A DNA stretch of 64,000 bases from an uncultured Pelagibacteraceae bacterium (GCA_902581695.1 CACHOW010000001.1:1-64000); one strand, 5' to 3'. Positions 9,465 to 20,007 are shown, counted from the first letter of the stretch. Program-made: numbers and translations. The notes: a model not told the origin generated them from the letters alone.

Positions 9465-11129
9465 ATGAATTTTACAATTTATCTATTATCTTACTTTATA
9501 ATCATAATATCAGTAATTGGATATGGTTTACTATTTCAAAACACTTTAAGAAATATTATAGACATAGAATTTGAGTATAACTTGATTGGAAGTTTACTTT
9601 TTTTGATATTTCTATCATTTCTTACTCACTTTTTTTTTAATCATGGATATATTCATAATACGATCATTTTACTAATAGGATTAATTTCATATATATTTTT
9701 TTATTTTAAAGAAAAAAAAATATTTAAAAGATATTCAAAATATCTTTTTTTTATATTTGGAATACTCACGATTGCACTACTAACATCTAAAACTCATGAT
9801 GATTTTCCTTATTATCATTTTCCCTACACTTATTATTTAACTCAAGAAAATTTAATAATTGGAATGGGAAATCTTGTTCACGGTTTCAGAACTCCGTCAT
9901 CAATTTTTTATTTAAATTCGTTGTTTTATCTACCAGTTATTGAATATTTTTTATTTAATTTGGGGGTAATTCTAATATTTGGATTTTCTAATTTAATCTT
10001 AATTTTTAAATTAAAAAATGACTACAAAAATAAAAGATATGATTTTATTTTTTTTTTAACTCTTTTGTCTTTTTTATTTATAAATATATTTTTTTATAGA
10101 ATAGCTGAACATGGAACAGATCGTTCTGCACAAATACTGATTCTTATTTTGTTTATTGAAGTTTTTAGTTTATATAGAAAATCTGCAATTATAGAAAAAC
10201 TTTTTTCTAAAATTTTTATTTTATTAGGTCTGATAATTACACTTAAAGCTTTTTACGTTTTGTATTTATTAATACTTATTCCTGTATTTTTTCATTTTAG
10301 AAAAAATAATTTATTTTTAAGTTTTTTTAAAAATTTTTATTTCTTTCTTTTTTGTTCTGTTGGTTTACTTTTGATGCTCATAAATATTTTTAATTCAGGT
10401 TGTATTTTGTATCCTGTGAACATTACTTGTTTTTCTAATTTTGAGTGGTCATTGTTTAATGAGGCAAAATCATCAAATGATTGGTATGAACAATGGGCCA
10501 AGGCTGGAGCTGGGCCAAACCATTTAGTTGATAACCCTGAAAACTACATTAAAGGATTTAATTGGTTAGCAAATTGGATTGACATGTATTTTTTTAATAA
10601 AGTTAGTGATTTTATAATTGGTTTACTTATTTTATTATTAATAGTTAATTTTACATTTAAATCAAAAAACAAAAATAATATAAAAATAAAAAAACAAAAT
10701 TACTTAGTTTATTCAATAATTATTATTTTGTTTTTTGAATGGTTTTATAACCACCCAAGTCTTAGATATGGAGGTTTTAGTCTTATTGCGTTAATTTTAT
10801 TTATACCATTCTCAATATACATCTCAAAATTTATCTCAATCAAATATTTCAAAGAGAAAATTATTTTTTTGATTGTATTATCTTTGGTCATTTTTGTTGG
10901 AAGAAATGCAAACAGAATTCATAACGAGGTTAAAAAATATAATTATCATTTATTTTCATACCCATATTATTATTTAGATAAAGTCCATTTTAGAGTAGAT
11001 ACGTTTGTAAATAGAATATTGGTAAATTACCAAAATTGTATGGACGAAAATAAAATAAATTGTGAACGTTTTGAGGGAATATCCGTTTCTAAAAAAAATA
11101 TTTACTATATCTTAAAAAAGTATAAATGA
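9465..11129 (+). CDS. Polytopic membrane protein, candidate GT-C-type glycosyltransferase
   Basis: About 12 hydrophobic segments; acidic loop motif 'KTHDDFPYYHFPYTYYLTQ' after an early TM, as in polyprenyl-phosphate-dependent GT-C enzymes. Confidence 0.55.
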   Translation: MNFTIYLLSYFIIIISVIGYGLLFQNTLRNIIDIEFEYNLIGSLLFLIFLSFLTHFFFNHGYIHNTIILLIGLISYIFFYFKEKKIFKRYSKYLFFIFGILTIALLTSKTHDDFPYYHFPYTYYLTQENLIIGMGNLVHGFRTPSSIFYLNSLFYLPVIEYFLFNLGVILIFGFSNLILIFKLKNDYKNKRYDFIFFLTLLSFLFINIFFYRIAEHGTDRSAQILILILFIEVFSLYRKSAIIEKLFSKIFILLGLIITLKAFYVLYLLILIPVFFHFRKNNLFLSFFKNFYFFLFCSVGLLLMLINIFNSGCILYPVNITCFSNFEWSLFNEAKSSNDWYEQWAKAGAGPNHLVDNPENYIKGFNWLANWIDMYFFNKVSDFIIGLLILLLIVNFTFKSKNKNNIKIKKQNYLVYSIIIILFFEWFYNHPSLRYGGFSLIALILFIPFSIYISKFISIKYFKEKIIFLIVLSLVIFVGRNANRIHNEVKKYNYHLFSYPYYYLDKVHFRVDTFVNRILVNYQNCMDENKINCERFEGISVSKKNIYYILKKYK

Positions 11130-11179
11130 TTATATTCATATTAAGAACACTTTTTAATTAAAAAATAAATTTTTAAAAA

Positions 11180-12226
11180 ATGAAAAAAAAAGTTGCTTTA
11201 ATATTTGGTATTACTGGTCAAGATGGATCTTACTTGGCTGAAATATTGTTGAAAAAAAAATATATAGTGCATGGAGTAAAAAGAAGATCTTCAAGTATAA
11301 ATACTCTCAGAGTGGACCACATCTACCAAGATCCTCATGATAGAAATTATAGATTTAGACTTCATTATGGTGATGTTACAGACTCTTTATCTGTTTCAAA
11401 CATTATAAAAAAAACGAGACCTCATGAAATATATAATTTAGCAGCTCAATCTCATGTAGCGGTTTCATTTGAAGTCCCAGAGTATACTGCCAATGCTGAT
11501 GCATTAGGTGCTCTTAGAATTTTAGAGGCAATAAAATTTCACAAACTAGAAAAAAAAACAAAATTTTATCAGGCAGGTACTTCAGAAATGTATGGCAAAG
11601 TTCAAAGTTCACCTCAAAATGAAAAAACTTCTTTTTATCCTTTAAGTCCTTATGGAGTTGCAAAATTATATGCTCATTGGATTACAAAAAATTATAGAGA
11701 AGCTTATGAAATTTTTGCTTGTAATGGAATTTTATTTAATCATGAAAGTCCAAGAAGAGGAGAAACGTTTGTTACAAAAAAAATTATTTCTGCCCTTTGT
11801 AAGATTAAAGAAGGAAAGCAAAAAAAATTATTTTTGGGAAATTTAAATTCAAAAAGGGATTGGGGACATGCCAAAGATTATTGTTATGCAATGTGGAAAA
11901 TGCTTCAGCAAAAAAAACCTGATGATTATGTTATAGCAACGGGCAAACAGTACTCAATTAAACAATTTATAAACTTAACAGCAAAAAAATTGAATATGAA
12001 AGTTATTTGGAAAGGAAAAGGGATAAAAGAAAAAGGTTATAATGAATTTGGGTTTCCTATAATTGAATGTGATAAAAACTATTTTAGACCATTAGATGTA
12101 GATACACTTTTAGGTGACGCAAAAAAAGCTAGAAAATTACTTAAATGGAAACCTAAAAATGACATTAATTTATTAATTAATGAAATGATTGAGTCTGAAT
12201 ATAAAATTTTAAATGCAGTTAAATAA
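11180..12226 (+). CDS. gmd: GDP-mannose 4,6-dehydratase
   Basis: '[19 protein letters not shown]', '[22 protein letters not shown]', '[14 protein letters not shown]', '[12 protein letters not shown]', '[16 protein letters not shown]'. Confidence 0.96.
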   Translation: MKKKVALIFGITGQDGSYLAEILLKKKYIVHGVKRRSSSINTLRVDHIYQDPHDRNYRFRLHYGDVTDSLSVSNIIKKTRPHEIYNLAAQSHVAVSFEVPEYTANADALGALRILEAIKFHKLEKKTKFYQAGTSEMYGKVQSSPQNEKTSFYPLSPYGVAKLYAHWITKNYREAYEIFACNGILFNHESPRRGETFVTKKIISALCKIKEGKQKKLFLGNLNSKRDWGHAKDYCYAMWKMLQQKKPDDYVIATGKQYSIKQFINLTAKKLNMKVIWKGKGIKEKGYNEFGFPIIECDKNYFRPLDVDTLLGDAKKARKLLKWKPKNDINLLINEMIESEYKILNAVK

Positions 12227-13154
12227 GAAAAGTAAAATATTCATTGCTGGACATAATGGCATGGTTGGTTCATCAGTAGTGAGACATTTTAAAAAAAAAG
12301 GCTATAAAAAATTATTTTTCAAAAATCGAAAATCTCTAGACTTAACAGATCAAAAAAAAACACATTCTTACATAAAAAAAATAAAACCAGATTTTGTTAT
12401 AATTGCTGCAGCAAAAGTGGGTGGGATATTTGCTAATAATGAGCAGAAGGCTAAATTTATTTATGAAAATATTATGATACAAACTAATTTAATCCATTCA
12501 TCTTATTTAACTGGAGTAAAAAAACTTATTTTTTTAGGATCAAGCTGTATCTATCCTAAATATTCAAAACAACCAATTAAAGAAGATTATCTAATGACAG
12601 GAAAACTTGAAGAGACCAATGACTCTTATGCTATTGCCAAGATAGCAGGATATAAAATGTGTGAAGCTTATAATAAACAATATAAAACAAATTATGTATG
12701 TTTAATGCCTACAAACCTTTACGGACCAAATGATAATTATGATTTGAAGAATTCTCATTTTTTTTCTGCTTTAATTGCAAAAATACATTTCGCATTAAAA
12801 AAAAAAACCAAAATGATTAAAATTTGGGGAGACGGCTCTCCGAAAAGAGAATTAATGTATGTTGATGATCTAGCAGATGCTTGTGAATTTTTTTTAAAAA
12901 AAAAGACAAAACATTCATTAATTAATATTGGCAGTGGAGAAGAAAAAACAATCTTAGGGTATTGTAAATTTGTTATAAAGAAATTAGATGTTAATATAAA
13001 GATAAAGTTTGAAATAAAAAAACCAAATGGAACTCCGAGAAAAAAACTAGATCTTAGTTTAGCAAATAAGTATGGATGGAAATCAAAATATAATTTAAAT
13101 AAAGGTTTTAATTTAACCTATCAAGACTATCTAAAAAAGATTGGTAATAAATAA
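12213..13154 (+). CDS. fcl: GDP-L-fucose synthase
   Basis: '[17 protein letters not shown]', '[23 protein letters not shown]', '[19 protein letters not shown]', '[12 protein letters not shown]'; overlaps gmd by 14 bp. Confidence 0.96.
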   Translation: MQLNKKSKIFIAGHNGMVGSSVVRHFKKKGYKKLFFKNRKSLDLTDQKKTHSYIKKIKPDFVIIAAAKVGGIFANNEQKAKFIYENIMIQTNLIHSSYLTGVKKLIFLGSSCIYPKYSKQPIKEDYLMTGKLEETNDSYAIAKIAGYKMCEAYNKQYKTNYVCLMPTNLYGPNDNYDLKNSHFFSALIAKIHFALKKKTKMIKIWGDGSPKRELMYVDDLADACEFFLKKKTKHSLINIGSGEEKTILGYCKFVIKKLDVNIKIKFEIKKPNGTPRKKLDLSLANKYGWKSKYNLNKGFNLTYQDYLKKIGNK

Positions 13155-13157
13155 AAA

Positions 13158-14045
13158 ATGAAAAAATTTATTATTGTTACTGGAGGCTGTGGTTTTGTTG
13201 GAAGTAATTTGATAAAATATTTAATCAAAAAATCTTCTTATAATATTATTAGCTTAGATGATTATTCTTCTGGAACTAGAAAAAATCATATTAAAGATAA
13301 AAGAGCAGTATATATTAAAGGCAATACCAAAGATATTGATTATATTTTAAGAAAATATGTTGGTAAAATTCACTCAATTTTCCATTTTGGGGAATTTTCA
13401 AGAATTTACCAAAGCTTTTTACAAATGAACAAATGCATACAATCTAATTCAATTGGAACAAATGCTGTTTTTGACTTTTGTCTAAAAAATAAGATTAAAT
13501 TAATTTATTCAGCGACTTCTGCATCTTTGGGTAATAAGGGAAAGGATAAAAACCTTTCTCCATATGCATTTACAAAAGCTAAAAATTTAGAGCTTTTAGA
13601 GAACTTGAGACGATGGTTTAATTTTAAATATGAAGTAATTTTTTTTTACAATGTTTACGGCCCAGGTCAGATTAAAAAAGGGAATATGTCAACTGTGATA
13701 GGAATATTTGAGGATTGTTATTTAAAAAATTTACCTTTACCGGTGGTAAAACCTGGATCTCAATCTAGAAGATTTACGCACATCACAGACACTATTAAAG
13801 TTTGTTATAAAGCTTGGAAAAACAACAAATCACGATTTTATAGTATTTCAAATAGAGAGAGTTTTACCATTTTAGAAGTTGCAAAAATGTTTGGAAAAAA
13901 GATAAAATTTTTACCTCAGAGAAAAGGTGAAAGATATGCATCCGCCCTAACTACCTTAAGTTTATCAAATAAGATTTATAGAACTTACGGCAAAATAAAT
14001 TTAAAAAATTATGTTAATGACTTTGTGAAAAATACTAGAAAATAG
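13158..14045 (+). CDS. NAD-dependent epimerase/dehydratase
   Basis: 'VTGGCGFVGSNLIKYL', 'YSATSASLG', Y-A-F-T-K, 'FYNVYGPGQ'. Confidence 0.88.
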   Translation: MKKFIIVTGGCGFVGSNLIKYLIKKSSYNIISLDDYSSGTRKNHIKDKRAVYIKGNTKDIDYILRKYVGKIHSIFHFGEFSRIYQSFLQMNKCIQSNSIGTNAVFDFCLKNKIKLIYSATSASLGNKGKDKNLSPYAFTKAKNLELLENLRRWFNFKYEVIFFYNVYGPGQIKKGNMSTVIGIFEDCYLKNLPLPVVKPGSQSRRFTHITDTIKVCYKAWKNNKSRFYSISNRESFTILEVAKMFGKKIKFLPQRKGERYASALTTLSLSNKIYRTYGKINLKNYVNDFVKNTRK

Positions 14046-14069
14046 GGTTTTTCTTAACATAAATGCTTG

Positions 14070-14097
14070 TTTACATTAAATAAATTATCTGTATAAG
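14070..14097 (+). promoter_or_regulatory. Sigma70-type promoter candidate for 5S rRNA
   Basis: TTTACA (14070-14075), 16-bp spacer, TATAAG (14092-14097), ending about 6 nt before the predicted 5S 5' end. Confidence 0.55.
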
Positions 14098-14102
14098 TCA
14101 CT

Positions 14103-14218
14103 CGCCGGTGATTATTGCGAAAGTGTTACACCCGATCCCATTTCGAACTCGGAAGTTAAGCCTTTCAGCGCCGATGGTACTTTGTCTTAAGACACGGGAG
14201 AGTAGGTCATTGCCGGCA
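14103..14218 (+). rRNA. rrf: 5S ribosomal RNA
   Basis: 'ACACCCGATCCCATTTCGAACTCGGAAGTTAAGC...GCCGATGGTACT...GGGAGAGTAGGTC' core; terminal stem GCCGGTGA / TCATTGCCGGC closes the ends. Confidence 0.95.
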
Positions 14219-14229
14219 TACAAATTTTT

Positions 14230-14355
14230 ATGAAAATTAAAAGTTCTTTAAAATCTATCAAAAAAAGAGACCTTAACTCAAAATTAGTAAGGCGAAGAGG
14301 TAGAGTTTATATTATTAATAAAACTAATCCAAAATTTAAAGCAAGACAAAAATAG
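14230..14355 (+). CDS. rpmJ: 50S ribosomal protein L36 (not in the ORF track)
   Basis: 41 aa [41 protein letters not shown], typical alphaproteobacterial bL36. Confidence 0.95.
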   Translation: MKIKSSLKSIKKRDLNSKLVRRRGRVYIINKTNPKFKARQK

Positions 14356-14360
14356 TTTTT

Positions 14361-14471
14361 ATGGATAACGAAAACCATAAAAATACTTGGAACAACTTCA
14401 CTAAATTTGTATTGTGGGGAACTGTCGCTGTTATCCTAGTTTTAATATTAATGGCAATATTCTTGTTGTAG
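14361..14471 (+). CDS. Small single-TM protein, aa3-type cytochrome c oxidase subunit IV-like (not in the ORF track)
   Basis: 36 aa MDNENHKNTWNNFTKFVLWGTVAVILVLILMAIFLL, resembles the bacterial COX4_pro family. Confidence 0.7.
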   Translation: MDNENHKNTWNNFTKFVLWGTVAVILVLILMAIFLL

Positions 14472-14482
14472 ACTAATCAACT

Positions 14483-15571
14483 ATGAAAATTGTTTCTTTA
14501 TCTGAAAATTTAAATATAGAAAAAAGAATTGCTATAACTCCTGATATAGCAAAAAAATATAAATCCTTGGGTTTTGAAGTTATGCTTCCTAAAGATTATG
14601 GTCTTCATTTAGGTTTTGATAATGATCATTATAAATCTCAGGGAGTGAATATTATAGAGAACGAGAAAGATCTTTTGGTTGATAGTGATGTAATTTTACA
14701 ATTAGGATTACTATCAGATGAAAACCTTTCCTCATTAAGAGAGAATCAAAATTTAATTGGAGTTTTAAACCCATTTACAAATAAGGAAAAATTACAAGAT
14801 TTATTAAAAAAAAAAGTAAACAGTTTTTCTTTGGAATTATTACCTAGAATAACAAGAGCTCAATCTATGGATATTCTTTCTTCTCAAGCAAATCTGGCAG
14901 GGTATAAAGCTGTAATAGAATCATTTGCTTGTTTCGAAAAAGCTATACCAATGATGATGACAGCCGCTGGGACTGTTCCAGCAGCAAAGGTTCTAGTAGT
15001 AGGTGCTGGTGTTGCTGGTCTACAAGCTATAGCAACTGCCAAAAGAATGGGAGCAATTGTTTTTGCTACGGATGTTAGAATGGCCTCTAAGGAACAAGTT
15101 GAAAGTTTAGGGGGTAAGTTTTTAACGGTAGAGGGTTCTGAAAATCTTGAAACTGAAGGTGGTTATGCTAAAGAAGCCTCAGAAGATTTTAAGCAAAAAC
15201 AAGAAGACTTATTAAGTGAAACATTAAAAAAAATAGATATTGTAATCTGCACAGCTTTAATACCGGGCAAAAAAGCTCCAGTGATAATTAAAGAAAATAT
15301 GATTAAAAATATGCAAATAGGATCTGTAATTTATGACTTGGCTGCTGTTCAAGGAGGAAATACAGCATACACAGAAGTTGATAAATTAATTGATAGAAAT
15401 GGTGTTAAAATTATGGGAGAGATGAATATTCTTAATAAGCTTCCAATTTCTGCTTCTTCCTTATACTCAAAAAATTTATTTAATTTTGTTTCAAATTTAT
15501 TAGATAAAAAGACTGGTAAAATTAATATTAATTTAGAGGACGAGATAATCGATAAAACCTTGGTTAAATAG
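14483..15571 (+). CDS. pntAA: NAD(P) transhydrogenase subunit alpha part 1
   Basis: 'EKRIAITPDIAKKYKSLGFEV', 'PRITRAQSMDILSSQANLAGYKAV', 'VVGAGVAGLQAIATAKRMGA'. Confidence 0.95.
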   Translation: MKIVSLSENLNIEKRIAITPDIAKKYKSLGFEVMLPKDYGLHLGFDNDHYKSQGVNIIENEKDLLVDSDVILQLGLLSDENLSSLRENQNLIGVLNPFTNKEKLQDLLKKKVNSFSLELLPRITRAQSMDILSSQANLAGYKAVIESFACFEKAIPMMMTAAGTVPAAKVLVVGAGVAGLQAIATAKRMGAIVFATDVRMASKEQVESLGGKFLTVEGSENLETEGGYAKEASEDFKQKQEDLLSETLKKIDIVICTALIPGKKAPVIIKENMIKNMQIGSVIYDLAAVQGGNTAYTEVDKLIDRNGVKIMGEMNILNKLPISASSLYSKNLFNFVSNLLDKKTGKININLEDEIIDKTLVK

Positions 15572-15573
15572 TT

Positions 15574-15885
15574 ATGGAAATAGATCCTTTTATATTTAGA
15601 TTAAGTATATTCATTTTATCAATTTTTGTTGGTTATTATGTCGTTTGGAGTGTTACACCTTCTCTACATACACCCTTAATGTCTGTAACTAATGCAATTT
15701 CTTCTGTAATTATTGTAGGTGCTATAATTGCTGCTCTTGCAAACAATGAGGGAAGCATTTTTAATTCATCAACTTTATTTGGATATTTAGCAATTACACT
15801 TGCAGCAGTAAATATTTTTGGAGGATTCTTAGTAACTCAAAGAATGTTGGCAATGTATAAAAAAAAAAAGAAAGATAAAAAATGA
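15574..15885 (+). CDS. pntAB: NAD(P) transhydrogenase subunit alpha part 2
   Basis: 'YYVVWSVTPSLHTPLMSVTNAISSVIIVGAI' membrane domain; position between pntAA and pntB. Confidence 0.95.
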   Translation: MEIDPFIFRLSIFILSIFVGYYVVWSVTPSLHTPLMSVTNAISSVIIVGAIIAALANNEGSIFNSSTLFGYLAITLAAVNIFGGFLVTQRMLAMYKKKKKDKK

Positions 15886-17279
15886 TATCAGGAAATTTGT
15901 CAGCAACGTTTTATTTGATTTCTGGAGTACTTTTTATTCTCGCATTAAGAGGGCTTTCTTCTCCCGAAACATCTAGACAAGGAAATTTTTATGGCATAAT
16001 TGGAATGATAATAGCTATATCTGTCACTTTTCTGTCTGTTGGAAACTTTTCCTCAGGGTTTGTTTATGTAATAATTTTTTTATTAGCTGGAGGTGCAATA
16101 GGAGCGTTTATAGCATTTAAAATTCCAATGACCGCGATGCCAGAACTTGTGGCCGGATTCCACAGCCTAGTGGGTCTTGCTGCTGTTTTTGTAGCAATTT
16201 CAGCTTTCATAAATCCAGAAGCTTTCAACCTTGGTTCTCCAGGCAATATCAAACTTGCAAGCCTTATTGAAATGTCAATTGGAGCAGCTGTTGGTGCGAT
16301 CACTTTCTCCGGTTCAATTATAGCTTTTTTAAAACTTCAAGGCATTATGTCAGGTGCGCCTATTACATTTAAAGGTCAACATTTATTAAATGCCCTAATA
16401 CTTATTTCGATAATAGTTTTAACTTATCTACTTTGTGTATCACAATCCTCTCATTTATTTTGGCTTTTACTTTTTATATCTTTTTTAATTGGTTTTTTAT
16501 TAATTATTCCGATAGGTGGTGCAGATATGCCAGTAGTTATCTCAATGCTGAACTCTTATTCTGGTTGGGCTGCTGCAGGTATTGGTTTTACATTGGAAAA
16601 TACTGCTTTAATAATTACAGGAGCACTCGTTGGATCATCTGGAGCAATTTTATCATATATAATGTGTAAAGGAATGAATAGATCATTCTTTAATGTAATC
16701 TTAGGAGGATTTGGTGTAACAGAACAATCCTCAAAGGACCAAAATAAAGAACAACGACCAGTTAAAAGTGGAAATGCAGATGATGCTGCCTTTTTAATGA
16801 AAAACGCTTCTTCAGTTATTATTGTTCCTGGTTATGGTATGGCTGTTGCTCAAGCTCAGCACGCATTAAGGGAAATGGTAGATACTCTAAAGAAAAATGA
16901 TATTAAAGTATCTTATGCGATCCACCCAGTTGCAGGACGTATGCCTGGACACATGAATGTTTTACTAGCTGAAGCCAATGTTCCCTACGACGAGGTATTT
17001 GAACTAGAGGAGATTAATAATGATTTCGCTAATGCAGATGTTGCTTTTGTAATTGGTGCTAATGATGTTACTAATCCTGTCGCAAAAACAGATCCTCAAA
17101 GCCCAATTTATGGGATGCCTGTATTAGATGTTGAAAAATGTAAGTCAGTCCTATTTGTTAAAAGAAGTCTGTCTCCTGGTTATGCTGGAATTGATAATGA
17201 TCTTTTTTATAAAGAAAATACACTAATGTTATTTGCAGATGCAAAGAAAATGACTGAGGATATTACTAAAAATTTATAG
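15882..17279 (+). CDS. pntB: NAD(P) transhydrogenase subunit beta
   Basis: 'MTAMPELVAGFHSLVGLAAVFVAI', 'IVPGYGMAVAQAQHALREM', 'FVIGANDVTNPVAK'; ATGA overlap with pntAB. Confidence 0.96.
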   Translation: MISGNLSATFYLISGVLFILALRGLSSPETSRQGNFYGIIGMIIAISVTFLSVGNFSSGFVYVIIFLLAGGAIGAFIAFKIPMTAMPELVAGFHSLVGLAAVFVAISAFINPEAFNLGSPGNIKLASLIEMSIGAAVGAITFSGSIIAFLKLQGIMSGAPITFKGQHLLNALILISIIVLTYLLCVSQSSHLFWLLLFISFLIGFLLIIPIGGADMPVVISMLNSYSGWAAAGIGFTLENTALIITGALVGSSGAILSYIMCKGMNRSFFNVILGGFGVTEQSSKDQNKEQRPVKSGNADDAAFLMKNASSVIIVPGYGMAVAQAQHALREMVDTLKKNDIKVSYAIHPVAGRMPGHMNVLLAEANVPYDEVFELEEINNDFANADVAFVIGANDVTNPVAKTDPQSPIYGMPVLDVEKCKSVLFVKRSLSPGYAGIDNDLFYKENTLMLFADAKKMTEDITKNL

Positions 17280-17285
17280 TTAATA

Positions 17286-17981
17286 ATGAATACAAAAATT
17301 TTTTGTGATATTGCAGATTTAAAATTAATTAAAAAGTTCAACAAAAAAAAAATTGTCAAAGGCTTTACAACAAATCCTAGCTTAATGAGAAAAGCAGGTG
17401 CCAAAGATTATAAATTATACTGTAAGAAAATACTTAATTTAACATCAAAACCCATTTCATTCGAAGTTTTTGATGACGATGAAAAAAAAATGATTAAACA
17501 AGGTCAAGAAATTAGTAAATGGGGGAAAAATATTTATGTGAAGGTTCCTGTTACGAATTCTAAAGGTAAGTTTATGGGTGGGGTAATAAATTTTCTGAAT
17601 AAAAAAAAAATTAAGCTTAATATAACCGCGGTTTATAATGCAAAACAAACAAATAAAATACTAAACAAAATTGACAAAAAAACAAAAGTTATAATATCAA
17701 TTTTTGCTGGAAGGGCAGCTGACGCCGGTAAAGATCCAATACCAGAGTTTCATAAAAGTATCAAACTCTCTAAGAAATTTAAAAATGTTGAAATTTTGTG
17801 GGCCAGTGTAAGAGAGCCTTATAATTACACACAATCAAAACAACTAGGATGTCACATAATTACTGTTCCTCCATTAATTATAGAGAAAATAGAAAAATTT
17901 GGAAAAACTTTTGATAAACTTACTACTGAAACTGTTAAAGCTTTTTTAGTTGATAGCAAAAAATCGAAGTTTAAAATTTAA
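17286..17981 (+). CDS. tal: Transaldolase family protein
   Basis: 'FCDIADLKLIKKFNKKKIVKGFTTNPSLMRKAG', 'VKVPVTNSKGK', 'NITAVYNAKQ', 'SIFAGRAADAGKDP'. Confidence 0.88.
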   Translation: MNTKIFCDIADLKLIKKFNKKKIVKGFTTNPSLMRKAGAKDYKLYCKKILNLTSKPISFEVFDDDEKKMIKQGQEISKWGKNIYVKVPVTNSKGKFMGGVINFLNKKKIKLNITAVYNAKQTNKILNKIDKKTKVIISIFAGRAADAGKDPIPEFHKSIKLSKKFKNVEILWASVREPYNYTQSKQLGCHIITVPPLIIEKIEKFGKTFDKLTTETVKAFLVDSKKSKFKI

Positions 17982-17988
17982 AAATTTT

Positions 17989-19257
17989 TTAAAATTTTAT
18001 ATAATAATAATTAATCCAACTTACCAAATAGTAAGATATATAAAATCCAAATAGAAAAAAAATGTTAATCTTATTACTAAAAAAATCCTTTTTAATTCCC
18101 AAATTTAAAATCGTAAAACCAATAATCAAAACTAGTGGATCGTAATATTTATGAAATATATGATACTGTGGGGTTAAAATAAATAATAATAAAAAAATAA
18201 TACTGTTTTGAATTTTTTCATAATAAGCAAATTTAAATATTATATATAAAAAAATTGGTATCGAAAAAAAGAACAAAATATTATTATTGAAGAAAATTTT
18301 CGATACATGTAAAAAAATTCCACCACCAGCTCTATCAAGGTCATAATTAAAATTTAATGCACAAAAGATAGCAACAAATGTTAATAATACTACCAAAATG
18401 ATATCTTTAGATTTAAACTTTAAATATAGAAAATTTTTTTTATAAAAAATTAATGGAAGCATATGAAAAAAAATTATCGATGAAATTATTGATATTTTAT
18501 TGAAGATATTAAAATTAAGATCTCCTGCACTGAATTTAATAAAATTAATATCTAAAAAAAAAATATAATAGACTGCAGGAAAAGCTAGTAATAAATTAAC
18601 CAAAATTATTTGTATAATAAATTTTTGTGTGATGTGATTTGTCAGATATTTATAAAAGAAAAATATTGAAAAAACACAAAACGATGGTCGTATGTAGGAA
18701 GCAATTGCTAAAAAAAAAATATTAAAAAAAATGTTGAATTTACTAGGTTTATTCAAATTTTTTAAGAAAAAATACAGAGAAAATAAAAAAAACAAAAGAC
18801 CCAACATAGCACTCTCGGGCCATATAATATTAGATCTAAAAGAGGGAGAAATTAAAATTACACAACTTATTAAGAATAAAATTTTTTTATCAATTTTAAA
18901 TTTCTTATGAAAAATCTCTTTTAAACACTTGTAAAATAAAAATTGATTTAAAATTAATATATTTAATAAGATTAAACGAACTACGTCTATATTGATAAAT
19001 ATCTTTTTGAATATAAATATTACTAAAATGAATAGTGGAGAAATTCTTGTTGGACTTTCAATTTTATCGTAATTTAAAAAGGTATAAATAAAATTTTCAT
19101 CAAATAACTTTACTTGCTTCAATGCAAATTCAAAATCAATTTTTGGTCCAAAAGTAGTACTTTCATTGTTATAAAAACCGAATAAAAGACTTAAATATAA
19201 TAAAATAAAAGTTGTTATATGATAATTTCTTTTTATAAATGCAAAATTCATAATCAA
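17989..19257 (-). CDS. Polytopic membrane protein of unknown function (GT-C-like topology)
   Basis: Many hydrophobic segments; no specific family motif recognised. Confidence 0.5.
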   Translation of the reverse strand: MIMNFAFIKRNYHITTFILLYLSLLFGFYNNESTTFGPKIDFEFALKQVKLFDENFIYTFLNYDKIESPTRISPLFILVIFIFKKIFINIDVVRLILLNILILNQFLFYKCLKEIFHKKFKIDKKILFLISCVILISPSFRSNIIWPESAMLGLLFFLFSLYFFLKNLNKPSKFNIFFNIFFLAIASYIRPSFCVFSIFFFYKYLTNHITQKFIIQIILVNLLLAFPAVYYIFFLDINFIKFSAGDLNFNIFNKISIISSIIFFHMLPLIFYKKNFLYLKFKSKDIILVVLLTFVAIFCALNFNYDLDRAGGGIFLHVSKIFFNNNILFFFSIPIFLYIIFKFAYYEKIQNSIIFLLLFILTPQYHIFHKYYDPLVLIIGFTILNLGIKKDFFSNKINIFFLFGFYISYYLVSWINYYYIKF

Positions 19258-19295
19258 CTTTTAAATAAATTGATATATGATTCAATAAGAATATT

Positions 19296-19994
19296 ATGAT
19301 ATTAAAATATTATCAAAAGTTAGATGACGCTTTATCTTATTTATTTTCATCGGTAAGTGATGAAAAAAAGCTTTTAAAATCAATTTTAAAAAAAAAAGAA
19401 ATCTTCTACGTAGATATAGGCACGAATGAGGGCAGTTATTTAGAATTTTTGATGAAACACTTTAAATTAAAAAAAGCTGTCTGTTTTGAACCCATAAAAG
19501 AGCTAGTAGAAAAAGTAAGGAAGAAATTTAAAAAATATAATATAGAAGTTCATAATTTTGCTTTATCAAGTAAAAGAATTAAAAATAGAAAATTTTATCA
19601 CTATAATATTTCATCACAGTCAAGCCTTTATGAGCAAAACAATCTTTTTCAATCTTTAAAAAATTTAAAGAATATTAAAAAAATAGATTGTAAAAAATTT
19701 GATGATTGTTTTAAAAATACAGAACAAATTGATTTTTGTAAAATCGATGTTCAAGGTGAAGAAGTTAATGTTTTAAGGGGAATGGAAAAAAATTTAAAGA
19801 AAAGAAAAATTAATTTAATAAAGATAGAAATTTCTTTTACTGAAAGATATAAAAATGTGAATTCAAATTTTTATGATATAGTTTTTTTTTTAAAGAAATA
19901 TAATTATAACTTAATATCTATCTCAAAAATTAAATATAAAAATGAAAGAATACTACTGATGGATGCTTTCTTTTTAAGTTCTAATTTTAAATAA
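19296..19994 (+). CDS. FkbM-family SAM-dependent methyltransferase
   Basis: 'FYVDIGTNEGSYLEFLMKHF', 'AVCFEPIKELVEKV', 'IDFCKIDVQGEEVNVLRGM'. Confidence 0.88.
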   Translation: MILKYYQKLDDALSYLFSSVSDEKKLLKSILKKKEIFYVDIGTNEGSYLEFLMKHFKLKKAVCFEPIKELVEKVRKKFKKYNIEVHNFALSSKRIKNRKFYHYNISSQSSLYEQNNLFQSLKNLKNIKKIDCKKFDDCFKNTEQIDFCKIDVQGEEVNVLRGMEKNLKKRKINLIKIEISFTERYKNVNSNFYDIVFFLKKYNYNLISISKIKYKNERILLMDAFFLSSNFK

Positions 19995-20007
19995 CTAAAA
20001 ATTAAAT

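Noticed and set aside
11652-11846. 64-aa ORF within gmd in another frame
   Set aside because: Nested in the conserved gmd region; no motif.
16433-16669. 78-aa ORF within pntB in another frame
   Set aside because: Out-of-frame reading of the pntB membrane domain.
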